Positions 38,701 through 50,750 of a stretch of 64,000 nucleotides of DNA are shown one piece after another. The stretch lies in NCBI GenBank assembly GCA_027886175.1, contig JAJNNQ010000009.1, positions 7,670,501 to 7,734,500 on the forward strand, read 5' to 3'. Source of the stretch: Phylloscopus collybita. Its lineage: Eukaryota > Chordata > Aves > Passeriformes > Phylloscopidae. Position 1 is the stretch's first letter; the number at the start of each line of letters is the position of its first letter. Made by a program: the position numbers and the translations under genes. Under the pieces are notes generated by a model that saw nothing but the letters and a program-made list of their open reading frames with translations, was not told the DNA's origin and did no database searches.

Positions 38701-40309
38701 GTACATGATTTAAATCAAGAGGCCTCTTCATTCTCAGCTTATAACAGTGAATTCCAAATTTGGAAAGAATGTGTAGTTTTGTCTTACATTTCGCCAATAA
38801 GTTAAAAATATGTTCTACTGTGTACTCCCTTTAAAAACTGCATCTTTGGCAATATTTTGTCCAAATTTTTCTCTAAGATATAACCAACCAATTGGCAGTT
38901 TTGCTGTCAGCTTTCATGAAAAGGGGAGGAAAGGCCAATTGTGAAGTTACAGTGTATGCATGAGAAAAACTCCATTTTTGTATGTAAAAGGCAGTACTGT
39001 ATTTTTAGAATGCTGATAATGAGTTCCTAAAGGCTTAATCCAGTGTCATGCATGGATATTCTGGAGTCTGAGTACAAACACTGAGCAGCCCCTGATGCTG
39101 CTGTGTTGGAAGCTTCATGGATCTGTGCCCACAGATGAGGTTCTTGTTTCTGTTCTCTCTTTGCCCCAGGGGTCAGCTCCTGGAGCAGTGAGAGGTGTGC
39201 TTAGTGATTTCAGGCTCCCTGACTGTAGTGGCTCAAACCCTCTTGCTGAACCATGATGTCCAGCTGTAAATAGTGTAAGTCAGTCATGACATTACACATG
39301 GATGTTTTTACCTTGAATTACTGATGTGGTCATGGAGCTGATCAGTAAGGCTTAGAACACATCCAGTGGTTTTTGCCAGGCATTCTTCTGCTTTGTTCAG
39401 ACCCTGGGCTGCCACAGTCCTGGCTGGAGTTGTTCACCTGCTGGGCTGCACGGTGGCCACACACCTGTGCTGGTAAGTGAAACACTGCCAGGACATGGGG
39501 CAGGCAGGGGCTTGTACTGTCTGCACTGTCATGCTGTCCAGCATAATTTGGTTTCACATTTGCTTCTCTAGACTGCTCTGTTAAGAATTTCAGACTCTCC
39601 AGCCTTCTCTAGAGGATCATCCGTAGGCTTTTACTTTGACATGTGGGCTCTTACCAGGTAGTTTATTTATATCTTTGAAGAAGAAAGCATCATGCTAGTA
39701 GCATACATTTTCTTTTACTCCACAGATTGTGCTCTAGCATTACTGTTAGGTTTTTGCTGATATTTTACACTATACCATAATTTAAAAAAGATTTTCACTA
39801 TCTTTTCTTAAGTTTACATTTATAGACTCTTTCATGGAAAGTTCTTGTGCTCCTCACACTGTTTTGTAAAGTATCTGACAAAGGTGGGTTGGTCAACAGA
39901 TCAATACAATTGTGTGCAACCTCTTTACTGTGAATTTGAGGTACTTATTTCTACATACAATCCAGAATGGTAAACTGTGCTTTTTTTTTTTTTTTCAGAC
40001 ACTGAGAATAATGGGATTTATTTTCTGTTACTGCAGTGGGTAAAATGACCGTCCTTCAGTAATGTTACTGTTTAGTGTTTTCTCCTGTGTTTGGGTTTTT
40101 TTCTTCAGACTCTGGAGAAATTTGCCATGTTAATTTGCATGGAAAAAGCAGAGTAGTCAGAGAATATGCTGAGAGCTGGATCTCATCTCTGCTTTTTTTG
40201 TGAGGTGCACATGGGCAGTGCTCATCATGGCAGTGCTCACCCCATGCTGAGGTGCTTGAGAAGAAACCAGCAGTGTTGCCTAGGATGGATTCCTTTGGGA
40301 GGAATCTTG

Positions 40310-40339
40310 ACTCTTCAGCTTGCTGGCCCTGGCACTGAG
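40310..40339 (+). repeat. 30-bp sequence also present at 50721 (copy 1)
   Basis: The 30-mer beginning actcttcagcttgctggccc and ending tggcactgag is identical to 50721-50750, about 10.4 kb away in the same intron, and is followed in both by a similar tctctcycaa. The wider flanks are unrelated by eye. It is probably a shared remnant of a dispersed repeat whose family I cannot name. Confidence 0.75.
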
Positions 40340-41094
40340 TTTCTCTCTCAATTAGGTCCCCATATGTGCAAAGGCAGTTAGAGAAATTTCTGTAGAGAGA
40401 AATTTCTTCTTGAGGAGACAGTCTACTGATTGCCTTTCCTGCCTCCAGGCTTGGCTCTCCAACACAAGCCCATCTCTGCCACGAAACCAGAGACACAGTA
40501 TGTGTTTTCAGGGACTAGAGATAAACTTGTATTCTGTATAATTTTCTTGTAGTACTGCCATTCTTAAGATTAAAGGGACACAGGTGAAATCCACAGGCTG
40601 TAAATACCTCTGCAGTTTGTGGAGCTACAAGAATCAGACAGAGGGAGCACAGAGGGGTTGCACAGGGTTTGGCAATGTAAGATACTGGGCTTTGGCATTG
40701 GCTCTGTTATTTTGGTTCTGGTTTCCTTGAGTAGTGACAGAACTGTCAATGCTCACACACATGGAGCTCTTGTTAGGTTGGCAAGCTCTCAGGGGTGCCT
40801 TTCTCCCTATCCTAGCATTCTTCAAACATTTGGCTTATTCTCTTTGAACTGAAGCTGTTCCCTCCTCTGGGTCTGAGGCATGTGACATTGAGGCAGAATA
40901 ATGCTATTTACTGCACTGATTCTAAAATGCAGAACTATTTGCTGCTTAAGGCTGATCCTTGCTGCATTTTCTTATATTACATTTGTTGATTCAAGGGCAT
41001 CTTTCAAGGCTCCTCCCAAGAAGGTGAGCTGTGAGGTAAAGTTACTCCAGGTAATAAGGACAAGAGCAGTCTCTGAAGATGAGACTAGGCTGCT

Positions 41095-41715
41095 GTTTTA
41101 AGACTGAATGACTGGGCAACAAAATGGCAGATGAAAATGTATGCAGATAAATGTAAAGTAATACAAATGAGACAAAATAGCTCTAGCTTCATGTAACAAA
41201 TGATATATGTGTTTCTCAGCAGACTGTTTCTTCTCAGAAGTAAGATCTTTGAGTTATAAGGGAGAGTTGCCTGTAAACAACAGCTCAGTACAGTAGCAAT
41301 GAAGCAAAATCCTGTATTACGGATTATTATGGAAGGAATAGATGATTCCATTGCATACAACTGTGGTTTGTTTTTCCATCCCTGGTCTCTTTATTTTAAA
41401 ATCTTCTGATATATTAGAAGAAAAGGTTTAGAAAGGTATAAGAAAGAGTGGAAAATCATGGGTGGCATAGGAAAAGTACTTGGGATTGATTGCTCACTCT
41501 CTCCTTTGGGACAAGAAGTCGACACCATTAATTAAAGATAGCTGGAGCCAGGAGCAAAACAAACAGGAGAACATGATTGTTCATGTGGGAGGTGAGTCGG
41601 TCTGTGGGATGCCTCACCACTGAGTGCTGTGGATGCAAGAAATTTGCATGTCCTGGAGGGAAAGTGGACAAGTATTTTGGAAAAGAGAGCCACTGGGGAT
41701 TATTAAGGAGACAAG
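41095..41715 (+). mobile_element. Ancient CR1/L3-like LINE remnant, sense to RGS12
   Basis: The + strand at about 41110-41170 reads WATKWQMK followed by DKCKV, matching the end of the reverse transcriptase of old amniote CR1/L3-type LINEs. At 41277-41345 it continues with a stretch like 'aacagctcagt..agtagcaat..aatag atgat', known from the same elements. After an internal deletion, 41430-41715 resembles the 3' part, with tttagaaaggtataagaaag, an atcatgggtggcataggaaa stretch, ggagccaggagcaaaacaaac and gtggatgcaagaaatttgcatg. No frame remains open. It is much more diverged than the minus-strand CR1 copies and belongs to an older wave. The limits are approximate. Confidence 0.7.
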
Positions 41716-42103
41716 CCACACCAGGTTCAGGAAACCTCTTGAACTAAAAATACCTGGAGTCTGGGAGAATGTAATCAGGGAAGTGTCTGATATGCTGCCC
41801 TTTGCTGCTCGTTGGTAGACTTCCATGTGGGGCCACTACTGGAAACACAAGACTGGGTTTGATAAACCCATGTTCTGAACTGATCATGTGCAGGAACGTG
41901 AGGGTGGACAGTGCTTTCCCCTGTCTGTGGGACTGTGGGTGTCCTCTTGGCACAGGAAGCTGTGCTACCTTTCCCTCGGTGTGAGGTTGTTGTGAAGGGC
42001 TGTAGCATCTGCTGGTGCTGGGTGCCTGCCCCGGGCACTGGGAGCATTCCCTGTTTGTGCTGCAGCGCTGGGGGAGATGGCTCTGGCCACTGCTCTGCTG
42101 GGA

Positions 42104-42146
<43 letters not shown>
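42104..42146 (+). repeat. CTG/CAG trinucleotide repeat, about 14 units, uninterrupted
   Basis: This is an uninterrupted GCT/CTG run of 43 bases inside an intron. The open frames through it give poly-Ala, poly-Cys or poly-Leu and are not coding. Such a run is normally length-polymorphic. Confidence 0.95.
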
Positions 42147-42473
42147 AGATTGTCCAGGCAGCTCCTGGGATGAGTGGGAATGAGGAACTGCCTGACTGGT
42201 TTGGTGCCTCTCCGTCCCTGCCCTCCCTCACTGCTCCTCCTGTCACCCGGTATGCCTTTTTGTCACGTCACAAGACAAAATAATAACTAAGATTTTTTTC
42301 TCTGTGATGAGACCTGGGTGATGTTAGGGAATGAATAAGGCTTTATTGAATGAACTGGATTGGTATTTCTAGAGCGTAATCACAGAATGCATACAGCACA
42401 AACTGATAGCAGCTGAAAATTGTTTCTGATTCTCTCTCATGCTTAAACTGCTGGGATTTTGGCTAGGAGTTTT

Positions 42474-42513
42474 ACCACCTAATTTTCACTGTCACCACCT
42501 AATTTTCACTGTC
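42474..42513. repeat. Perfect 20-bp tandem duplication
   Basis: The unit accacctaattttcactgtc occurs twice without mismatch, at 42474-42493 and 42494-42513. Confidence 0.9.
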
Positions 42514-44750
42514 CTCATGTATTTATCTGCCCAGTGAAACTTCAGAAAGAAAAAGGAGTCAGCTAGAACTTTTACTAGATGCTTTCTATTTACATACTAC
42601 TGCTTTTTACTCACTATTAAATCATTAAAGCATTTCACTAGTACTTCTAAAACTTAAAAAATACTGTAAAAAGCCCATCTGCAACTTCCCTCTGAAGGAT
42701 GATATTTAAGGATTATTTTGGGGCAGAAAGTGCACGTGTTTTTTTCTGAAAATACACAGATATTGCAGGTCTGTCTGGAGAGTAGGTGTGGTATTGAAAA
42801 TTATGAGAGTAATGTTTCACTTGGAACATGATCCTCGTAAATGCCAATGCTCTGCTTACTCACAGGAACACGGAGAGTTTTGGTAGGATGAGGTAGGTTG
42901 CACAATATGCATACATGTGATTGTAATCACAGCGAGACACGTACACACATGCCAGAAACTGCAAGAAATTTGCTGTCTTCTGTGTTTTAACAGTATTTTT
43001 TTTAAGTATTTTTAGGTTATATTTTAATTATTTTTAGTAGAGATTGGTCACTTGGTTCATTCAGGTAATTCATCAAAGGGGAAGGCATTAAAAAAGGGAT
43101 TACTCTGGATGAGAAAGCGATGTTGACTCAATGCTTAAACAAGTTTGGACAAACCTTTACGACAGAGTCCTGTAGGCCCTCGGTGAATGTATTTTACATT
43201 AGCAGATTCCTCAGCAGGGCTGTTGTCTTCAGAGAAGCTTTATTGTTACGCAGGACCTGCCTCAACACCATTTTGAAAGCTGCCTGTTCCTTTTGATGGG
43301 AAGATACAGAACCAGTACTGAGGGCGGGGAATGTGCTGGGGAGGGAGGAGAATGGGAGAGGTGTTGATAGGGCAACAGACAGAGAAGCTTCATTTTTTTA
43401 CTGGACTCTGGAAGAAGTAAATATGTGTTCAGAAAGAGCATAATGATAAAGTTGAAGGACTGTTTCTTAACAATGAGATATTAAACCATTTATACATGGA
43501 GAAAACTTTTACTGATAGTCAAGTTTCTGTAAGTATAAAGTTTTGTTTGTCTAAAGCGAGCAGAAAACAGGAATAGGATTTAATGAGTAGACTTCTGAGC
43601 TAAGAAATCTTGCAGTGAAATGTGATAAATTATGCTTCTAAGGATTCAATGAGGTTTTAAAGAGACAAAGTTCGTAAGTATAAGTATTTAAGTTGACTTT
43701 CTATATAAGCTTGGTTATAAAATTAAGAATACACCATTTTTATAGCCATGTTTAAAATTCTTTTGCAGCATTGTGTTGTTTTTAAAATGACTGTGGTAGA
43801 TACACAGATATTTCTCTAATTTTTTAAATAAACTTTGCGCTTAATTTTTATTATACTTGCACATGTTTCCATAAAGCAAAAATGTCATTACAGATGTTAC
43901 CTTTTAATTGTTACTGTGCTTTTTTAAAAGTTGTGCAGCTAAAGGGATTTTTCTTCTTCCAGCTGGATTGTTATCCAATAAAACAGAATCCAGATGGTGT
44001 GAGTTATTAAAATAACTGAAAATAAATGAAAAGTATTTATAGAATACAAAATTTTTGAGGTGTAGAGGCTTAGATATGTTTTGGCTTCTTGTTGCTCAGA
44101 AAACACTTACTTTGCAAGTAAGCATCCTAGCTGAATTATAGTCTTATTCTTTCTGTCTATATATCTCTGAATAAAATTGTCTTAAATGCTAAAAGTATGG
44201 TAGCAAAATGTTCATATTTTGAAATCAGGAGGGAAGTAAATTGCAAAGCATGGGAAGATATTATATGCATTATTTACTTAAAACATAATAGTTTTCATAC
44301 TCACTTTGATTTCCTCAAAATCTATTAATTTTTAGGGACTACATCAGGAGTAGGAAATTCAGAAGTGACTAAGTGTTTCAGTGATCTGTCACTTAATCAT
44401 ATCCTCTTTAATATGCAGTTTAATTCTAGTTTACTGTTGGACTGCAAGTTCCCTTCCGTCTGGATGTGCAAGTTATGCTGTTTCTGCATGTTTTTATTAG
44501 TGGAGAGAATTCAGTTGTCTTAAAATGTTGATCAACAGAAGGGAAAAATAAATCCGGGATTTGTTCACAAATAGTTTTGCAGAAGTATATTTTTGAAATG
44601 TTTATTTTGCAGTCCTGTAGAGTCATTTTTCAAACTTTACAATATGGCTCGTAGAACGAGATATACATATATTTTTAGTGGGGATTTCTGGTTGGCAAAC
44701 CTTGAAGTTAGCACTTGAAAACGTGCACAGGAGCCTGGGCAGCCGTGCAG

Positions 44751-44764
44751 ACAGCAGAGGGCAC
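44751..44764 (+). promoter_or_regulatory. Candidate CTCF binding core
   Basis: ACAGCAGAGGGCAC matches 12 of 13 positions of the CTCF core CCASYAGRKGGCR. The local sequence is unusually CpG-rich for this intron. The site lies about 3.4 kb upstream of the predicted internal first exon at 48114, so a promoter-insulating role is conceivable. About one match this good is expected by chance in the window. Confidence 0.35.
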
Positions 44765-47700
44765 TCGGAACAGTCGTTTGCATCATTCCCTTTGCTTCGC
44801 GGGATTTACTGCAGGGGAAGTCTCAGAGTCTGACAAGGCAGCTTGTACTTCAGTTATTTATACACCAGCAAGTTCCAGCTAGTTTGGCTTCAAAATGTTA
44901 ATATTGCATTGGAATAGGGAGGACTCTTATTTCAAAATTCGTAGAGGGAATCCACAATGTTTTAAATGAGAGAATCTTTCCTCTTCTCATCAGTAGCACA
45001 TACGGGGTCTGTTTATTGTTGAGTAGCTGACAAATCATTGGCAAAGATATATTTAGACAGATTACAGAGAATTTTGAGAATTAGAGGAAAAAACATTTTA
45101 TTTTATGGCAAAGTTTTCTTAATTTATGTGTAGGCTTTTTGATGCTCCTGCTTTTTATTTTAGTAACTGGGGTCAGTGAACTCAATCATATTCTTCATAT
45201 GTGGCTGTCTTGCAAGGAGTCGTTACTTTAATATGGCATGAAAAATCAATACTTGATGAGATTTATGATTTTTGGTGGTGCATTGTGCCAATGTCTCATT
45301 TAATTTAGGGCTCTGTGTGATGAGGACCTGGTCCAGGGGATTGCCTCTTTCTGGTTGCCTGGTGGTTTTTGTGTGTGTTTTCTTCTTTGGGAGTCAGGGA
45401 TATAATATATTGTAATCTTTTGACAAGTTGAAACTTATCTGGGCTCCCTGTCATTCTGTCTTTCTCTTCAGCTTTTTCTGCTCTGAAAACAAATGTAGAA
45501 AAGCAAGTATGAGCAGGAAATGGAGGGAGGGTAGGAGAGAAAAACAGATCAACCTTATCTGGGGTCGCTACCCCTTCCCACAGTTTAGCTCCTAAGCAGA
45601 TGGATGTGGGTTTACAAATGTCGTCTTTGGTGTATCTGAATAAGGCTTTTAAGGCTGTTGTACCATATTTTAACACTTTCCATTAATAGCTTTGCATATT
45701 AGCATTCCTTCTGCTTTTGACCTTTGACCTCTGAGTTGCCTGCCTGATTTCCAAATATGCTGCCAAAAATCACAAGATTTTATATCTGTAGCTGCTGAAA
45801 TAAGCTGTGAAAATGTAGAGGGATATGAATTTTTTAAAGGGCTTTCAGTGCCACATGACACTTCATAGCCATGATCATTAACTGCTGCTGCCTAATTGCT
45901 AGGGCTTATTTTTCAGTGTTCCTAGGGTCGCTGTATGGAAAAAAACCATGGACGTGTAATGCTTAGTTCAGGGTAACAAAATCAACAATTCTTAATGTCT
46001 GTTTAAATGAAGGGATTATTAGGTTTACAATGCTGAGTGTGAGTGCCTAGAATGTGTAAAACATTGCCCACCCACAGTGTTCCCAACAACATTCACTGCA
46101 GTTGCTCCAGGGAGCTGCTGGTCTTGCAGCTACACCCCCCTGTTGCACGTGGGGTTATTTTTCTCTTATTCCTTCTTATGGGTAACATCCTCACCTGTTA
46201 AAATTGTGCTTTTGGTCTTTCTAAGATGATTCCTAGAGGATTTAGGTTGGGTGTTAAGTGTAAATGCTATTGATAAAAGTTCTGTTTGGTGTTACCCTAA
46301 AGAGATGTTCACAGGAAAGTTCTTCAAGCATTTCTGATCCATTTGTAATTTTTACTCATCCATTGTAAAGATTATTATGCATCTGATTATTTGTAATAGT
46401 GTTGCTATTTGGTTAAAGTATTGACAATGAAAATACATTCTGCATCCCACTTGGTTTAGTGTCAAACAAAATGCAGTATTTAAACAGCTCTGGCATTTTT
46501 TTTCTTTATAAAGTTGCACATTTTGAATACTTATCCACACAGAATAAAACTGTTCTGTGCAAGTTCCATAGGTACTTGCTTCTAAAATCCAAAAACAATA
46601 AGAGGGTGTAATTTATAATTTTTAAAACACATTTCTTCTTGTCTACCTACACATTTGTTTCCATTGCATTTTGTCATGGTATTAAATGCTTGTAGGAACA
46701 TTCAAAACTGCAGTGGTGTGCCTATTCAAACAAGTAATCAATCAAAAAATCAACTACCCATCACAGCATTTGGCTTATGCCTCTAAAATTCTAGTTAGAA
46801 TAGGCTTCATCTGCAAGTGAATTAAATTTCTTGCCTGATCACTCTAAATTAAATTGAGAAGATTGAGTTTTTCTGTTAACCAGGTCTCTTCATCTTAAAT
46901 CCAAAATGGGAAGATGTGCAAGCTTTTACATACTGGCTGTAGCAAATCAGTCTCACCATGAAATGTTGAGTAAAGGCTCTTTTCTTTCCTCATTTTCTCT
47001 CTTTATAAGTTCCAGGTAACATTTGCCTTCTTCACAGGGTTGTGTTTGTATATTAGGGGCTCGACCTAGGAACTGTATGGATATGGGGGGTTCCACATGC
47101 TGCACTGAACAAGAGAGAAAGTTCCTCTTTCCTGAATGACTGCTAGAATGTCCACCTAGGGCTTAAGGACATCCCACTAACATAAAAATGCCAAATAATC
47201 CCTCCCGGATTGCAATTCTGGTGTTTATTTTTAGCAGAAAATTGTGTTCTGATTGCTTTAAAAATAACAGCAGTGAATGTTTTAGGTACTGTCACTGTTG
47301 TGGACAGCAGTAAACTTCCTGAAATGCTGTACTTTCCATATAGAGTCTCTTGAAGAGACACCGCTGTCACAGGCAAGTGAATTGCACTTCCCTCTTTCAT
47401 TACCAGGAGCCTCTTTTGCTCTCTGTTCCTGAGGCTCTGTGCACAGAACTCTCTTGGCATCAGCTGAGCACAGGTTCAGGTCGTGAGGGAGGAAGGGCAG
47501 AATAGCAGTTGGTTTCTGAAAGAAGAATTTTGTCTTTAGTGACAAGAGGCTACTCTTAGGTTTGATGAAATGCGCCAAGCCTCCTTGGATTGTGGATTTT
47601 TATGTGCAGCTTATAGTGTTAACCACTGAAAAGTTAGACAGAATGGACTATTTGAGGTCCTATTTTGTTCTGGCTTGCATTATGTAAACCTCTGAAAATA

Positions 47701-47948
47701 GTGATTTACTATGTAAATGTTTCTCTAACTAATGTTAGGGTGATTAACTGGTGTTTTTTTGGAACCTGTCTTGGAAATCTGTTTTATTGAATACAGGACT
47801 ACCATTCGGTTCATCATTTTATTTTCCTGATTTGTTATAGGAAAGGTTCTCAAATACAATCAGCATGATTTATATAAAATGATCGAGCTTTTCTGGTGAG
47901 AGATAATTGAGATCTAATCTGAATCCCTGACGAACCACAGCTTCCTGC

Positions 47949-47967
47949 ATTGGCCTGTTGCTATTGG
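47949..47967 (-). promoter_or_regulatory. RGS12: Pair of inverted CCAAT boxes, candidate internal RGS12 promoter
   Basis: ATTGG occurs twice, 14 bp apart (47949-47953 and 47963-47967), in the sequence attggcctgttgctattggt. Paired inverted CCAAT boxes bind NF-Y and are common in promoters. They lie about 150-165 bp upstream of the ATG at 48114, which leaves room for a start site and short leader. No TATA box or CpG island is seen. Confidence 0.4.
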
Positions 47968-48113
47968 TAACATAAAGGGAGTAAAATAGAACTTCATACG
48001 AAATGCCTTTAAACTTTACTGGCATGTACAGGCATGGAACAGCGTTGAATTTTTTAGTTTAATCTTTGAGAAGCCGACGTGTTAAGGAAATGCTTTTTCC
48101 ATATTAAGTGAAG

Positions 48114-48170
48114 ATGAATTTAGGAAGAGTACTGCTAGGAAAAATAACTGCTGTTTCTTACGAGGAGCGG
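48114..48170 (+). CDS. RGS12: Predicted alternative first coding exon of a short RGS12 isoform
   Basis: The ATG at 48114 (A at -3) opens 19 codons, MNLGRVLLGKITAVSYEER, ending in CGG directly before the strong donor GTAAGT at 48171. The donor is phase 0, and the next RGS12 exon downstream (54100) starts in phase 0, so splicing gives an intact frame. The product would lack the PDZ and PTB domains and the 40-codon linker but keep the RGS domain and everything after it. Mammalian RGS12 is known to have short forms of about 800 residues from an internal start. If the avian long form has about 660 residues before the microexon, as here, the sizes agree. No acceptor is needed because it would be a first exon. 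The resemblance to a known mammalian N-terminus is from memory and unverified. Confidence 0.65.
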
Positions 48171-50720
48171 GTAAGTGATATGAATTATATTTAGCTAAAG
48201 CAAGGCATTGTTGCAGTGAGAAATTAGAATAGGCTATTGTTATTGGCAAGAAATTAGAGAAGAATGGTATCAGCTTCAGAATGCTTTTTGCTTAGCCTTT
48301 AAGCTTTTTTACTTTAAAGTATTTGAGTTAAAATTCCTTTGTAAATGCAAACATTGGGTTTTATTCTCTGAGAAAAGTAATATTGTTATACCAACTAATA
48401 CTGAGATTTTGATATGTATTTATGAACTATGCCCAATATGTATAAAGCTAAAAAAACCCCCCAGTATGTTTATGTGTGCCTATTATTTAATTATGTGCAA
48501 TGTATTTTGTATATACTTCTGTACCATTATATCAATATTATATCTTTAGGTAAGACTGTATATATTTTGTATATATCTTTATAAAAATAATTTTAGGGAT
48601 GGATTTGGCATTTGAGGCACTGTGTTTGTATGTGATAGGATTGATTTTGTTTGGGGTAAAAAGTTGAACGTTTATTTCTTGAAGGAATTCCAAGTGTCAC
48701 ATCATTTATTCTTCATATGTTGTTTTTATAGATTCAAATATTTGACAAAATTATTCTGAATGTATTCAGTAAAATTATTGTACAGCAGTTGTACAGTATG
48801 TTTTTCTTCAGAACTCTTACATATAGAATGCTTTTGTGTTAAGTGTTAGAAGTGTGATTTGCTGGTAGAGAATTGAAAAGTGAAATTGTGTAATAGTTCT
48901 CTTTTAAGTGGCATTCTGAAGGGGTACTCTCCTCAAAGAAATCCAAATCATGAAATTAATTGCAATAGTATTTTGAAATGGGGATAGAAAGCCTGTAGTG
49001 TTATGCTACTTTTTAGGTGATTAGTATATTTGAGATTATTTATTAGAAGGAAAAACAAGCAATAATTTATGAGCACTATGGCTTTTTTTATATTTAAAAT
49101 GTTAGAACTGTATATGTCATCTTCTGAGGCATGATCTCCCTCCCCTCCCAGAGACCACTGGAGTTCATGGCATGAACTATGTTGATGCTGTAATATATTT
49201 AAAAATACATATATATCATGTAAATCCTGGAGTAATGTGACTGAAGACCTTGGGATCTGCTCATAATTCATACCCTGGCAAAAGGAGAAGTTGCTTCAGG
49301 TGATTTAAGAAGTAGTTTGAACAAAGCTAGATGCAAGCAGACTGTCAGCTGAGTGACAGGCTTTCTCTGAGATATGTGACAGAATGCTTGGAAGTTGGCT
49401 CTTTGTAGTCAGCCTGTAAATCCTCAGAACCCAACAGTTTCCTAACATTATCCTCTATACTGAAATCATATGAGAAAATTAGTTTAGAAGGTTGGTGTAG
49501 CTAGGTGTACTATTCTAACCTGGAAGGCTTATTTACAGGGACTTTATAAAATGATGTAAAGTGATGTTGTACTGGGTAAGTAACAGATTCTGGCAGCACT
49601 CAGAGAATTCTTTGGATGCAGCAAGAAGTCAGTGCCTGTATTGCAAGAAAGTGTGCTTTGGAAAGGCGACAGAGAGGTCATTTTTCATCCCTTTTATTCT
49701 GGAATCTTTCTGGATGCCCAGGAAAAGAATAGATGTTTCTGTTTAGTCTGTGATTCTGTCATTGTTAGAATAGGAGAAATACAGTAGAGAGAAATACATC
49801 TTCACTCTTACAGATTTTACCCTCTGTGTGTCAGGAGGAGTGGGAAACAGCGATGTCTTTTTTTACTCAGGAAGGCACTCACCCCCATTGTAATGGCACA
49901 GATGATTTCATGTTGCTCTATTTTATTTCTAAGGCCTGGCATTTCCCAGTATGTGTCACCCCTGCCAGTATCCCCCTCTTTCCCTTTGTTCTACTCCAGT
50001 ATTTGAGCATGACTTCGACTTGAGTGACAAATCTCGAGCTGGAGAAAAGGACATTTTTGTATTGTGTTACCTGGGTAGTTGTACACATGGATTTATTTGC
50101 TCAATATAATGTCTGGGCTATAGGTAGGGTATTTTTTTGGTTTTCTGCATGATGTTGTTATGGCAGAATTGGACAGTACTGAGTTACTTCTCTGGGACCT
50201 GATCCATGTAAAATGGAATATGCAAGATGGAGCTAAGTGGATAAGTTTCTGTCACCTGAAAGATGTCATCAGACAAGCTCCATGCAGAGGTGCACACATC
50301 TAGCAGGTTATAGGCCATGAAAGCTAAAAGATACAGCCTGTTCCAGCCTAATGAACTTTCAGCCTTATGAATTATTCTCCTCTATGCCCTCTCTCCCTTT
50401 GTACCTTGTTGTTGGTGCAAGGTACTATGTTGTCTACTTCGTTCTGGAAAAAACATTAGGTACTCACAAAGTAGTTTTCTCCCTGATAATTATTGCAGAT
50501 GTAACTATTTTAGATTTGTTGCTAGTAGATTGATCCTAAACACTACATCAAAAGCTCACGAGCCCTCTGGTTTTTCCACCTAGCAAGGAGAGATGATGCA
50601 AAGGGAACTTTAATATATTTTCTCTTATTCAGTACTTTATGTTATCAAATATGTGCTGAAGCATTTGCCAGATTACAGAGACCTAGAGCATCCTTTATGC
50701 TGTATGGCAACTGGGAAGCC

Positions 50721-50750
50721 ACTCTTCAGCTTGCTGGCCCTGGCACTGAG
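50721..50750 (+). repeat. 30-bp sequence also present at 40310 (copy 2)
   Basis: This segment is identical over 30 bases to 40310-40339 and in the same orientation. It lies in a small GC-richer patch (50650-50880) with open frames on both strands that show no recognisable domain. Confidence 0.75.

Noticed and set aside
42077..42283. Open frame with a poly-Ala stretch through the CTG repeat
   Set aside because: The homopolymer comes from the triplet repeat read in one phase. Other phases and the opposite strand are open as well, and it sits in an intron.
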